64,000 nt of DNA from Chrysoperla carnea (lineage: Eukaryota; Arthropoda; Insecta; Neuroptera; Chrysopidae): NCBI RefSeq assembly GCF_905475395.1, contig NC_058341.1:30643501-30707500 (forward strand), written 5' to 3'. A program made the translations under genes and the position numbers. Position 1 is the stretch's first letter. Every line of letters starts with the position of its first letter. Below the pieces are notes generated by a model. That model saw only the letters and a program-made list of their open reading frames with translations. It searched no databases and was not told the DNA's origin. This document shows, piece after piece, positions 63,591 through 64,000 of this stretch.

Positions 63591-64000
63591 AAACTATTAA
63601 TGTTTCGAGATACTAAGTATAATTTAAAAAAGTGTCAATCAATCGGTTTCGGTCACTATTTTTTGTTTAGCTTCTATTCGTCGAACGCGCAAAGAGCAGA
63701 GTTTCAATAGGAGGAAAATATATTCAAGGTCACTTCTTCACCCTTAAAATTAACTCTGGCAAAGTACAAAAGGACCAAGATTAACAAAGTTAAATATCTG
63801 CAAATATGGTGTTTTTTACGAAACAAAAAAGTGTCACAATTTAATTTTTATGGAGTGTATATAATATATAAATATACATATATATATATACCAAAACAGT
63901 ATTATATTATTTAAATGTTTCAATTTTATTACAATTGATTAGTAATACTTTATATAGGTAAAGTTTATATTATATTAGTTTGATATATCGTTAAATAGAG

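Overview
The window looks like eukaryotic nuclear DNA from an insect. It is very A+T rich, its genes are split by GT-AG introns (several only 59-80 bp), and it is full of non-coding dispersed repeats and degraded DNA transposons. A fly lineage is my guess from remembered repeat styles; species cannot be settled from the sequence. Nothing prokaryotic, viral or CRISPR-like was seen.

Layout. (1) 1-28145: gene-poor DNA with a long TA microsatellite, two dispersed repeat families, a remnant of a pipsqueak-type helix-turn-helix transposase, a short GC-rich island near 16.57 kb, and a broken copy of part of KDM1A at 21.16-21.26 kb. (2) 28146-29344, minus strand: the last two coding exons of the histone demethylase KDM1A (LSD1, fly Su(var)3-3). 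They splice in frame and end at a stop; I could not find the rest of the gene in the window. (3) 29345-47541: no supported gene; a broken hAT transposase tail (35.28 kb), a ~317 bp tandem repeat (37.9-38.6 kb) and more repeat copies. (4) 47542-61021, minus strand: a complete ABCA-subfamily transporter gene. I reconstructed 19 exons; every splice phase agrees and the total is 4356 nt (1451 codons plus stop). (5) 61022-64000: upstream DNA with repeat copies and a tRNA-derived SINE head.

The most interesting region is the ABCA locus. Its reading frame is intact, but both ATP-binding domains have lost residues normally needed for hydrolysis: the H-loop histidine in both, the signature motif in both, the Walker B glutamate in the first and the D-loop aspartate in the second. 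Its first intron holds two essentially identical, head-to-tail copies (period 1879 bp) of a DNA transposon. Each copy has ~570-640 bp terminal inverted repeats carrying three copies of a short internal motif, and each encodes a ~199-residue protein that resembles the C-terminal domain of a family of transposon-linked proteins and carries a long Asp/His/Asn tail. This is my best candidate for something undescribed, though an assembly artefact must be excluded first.
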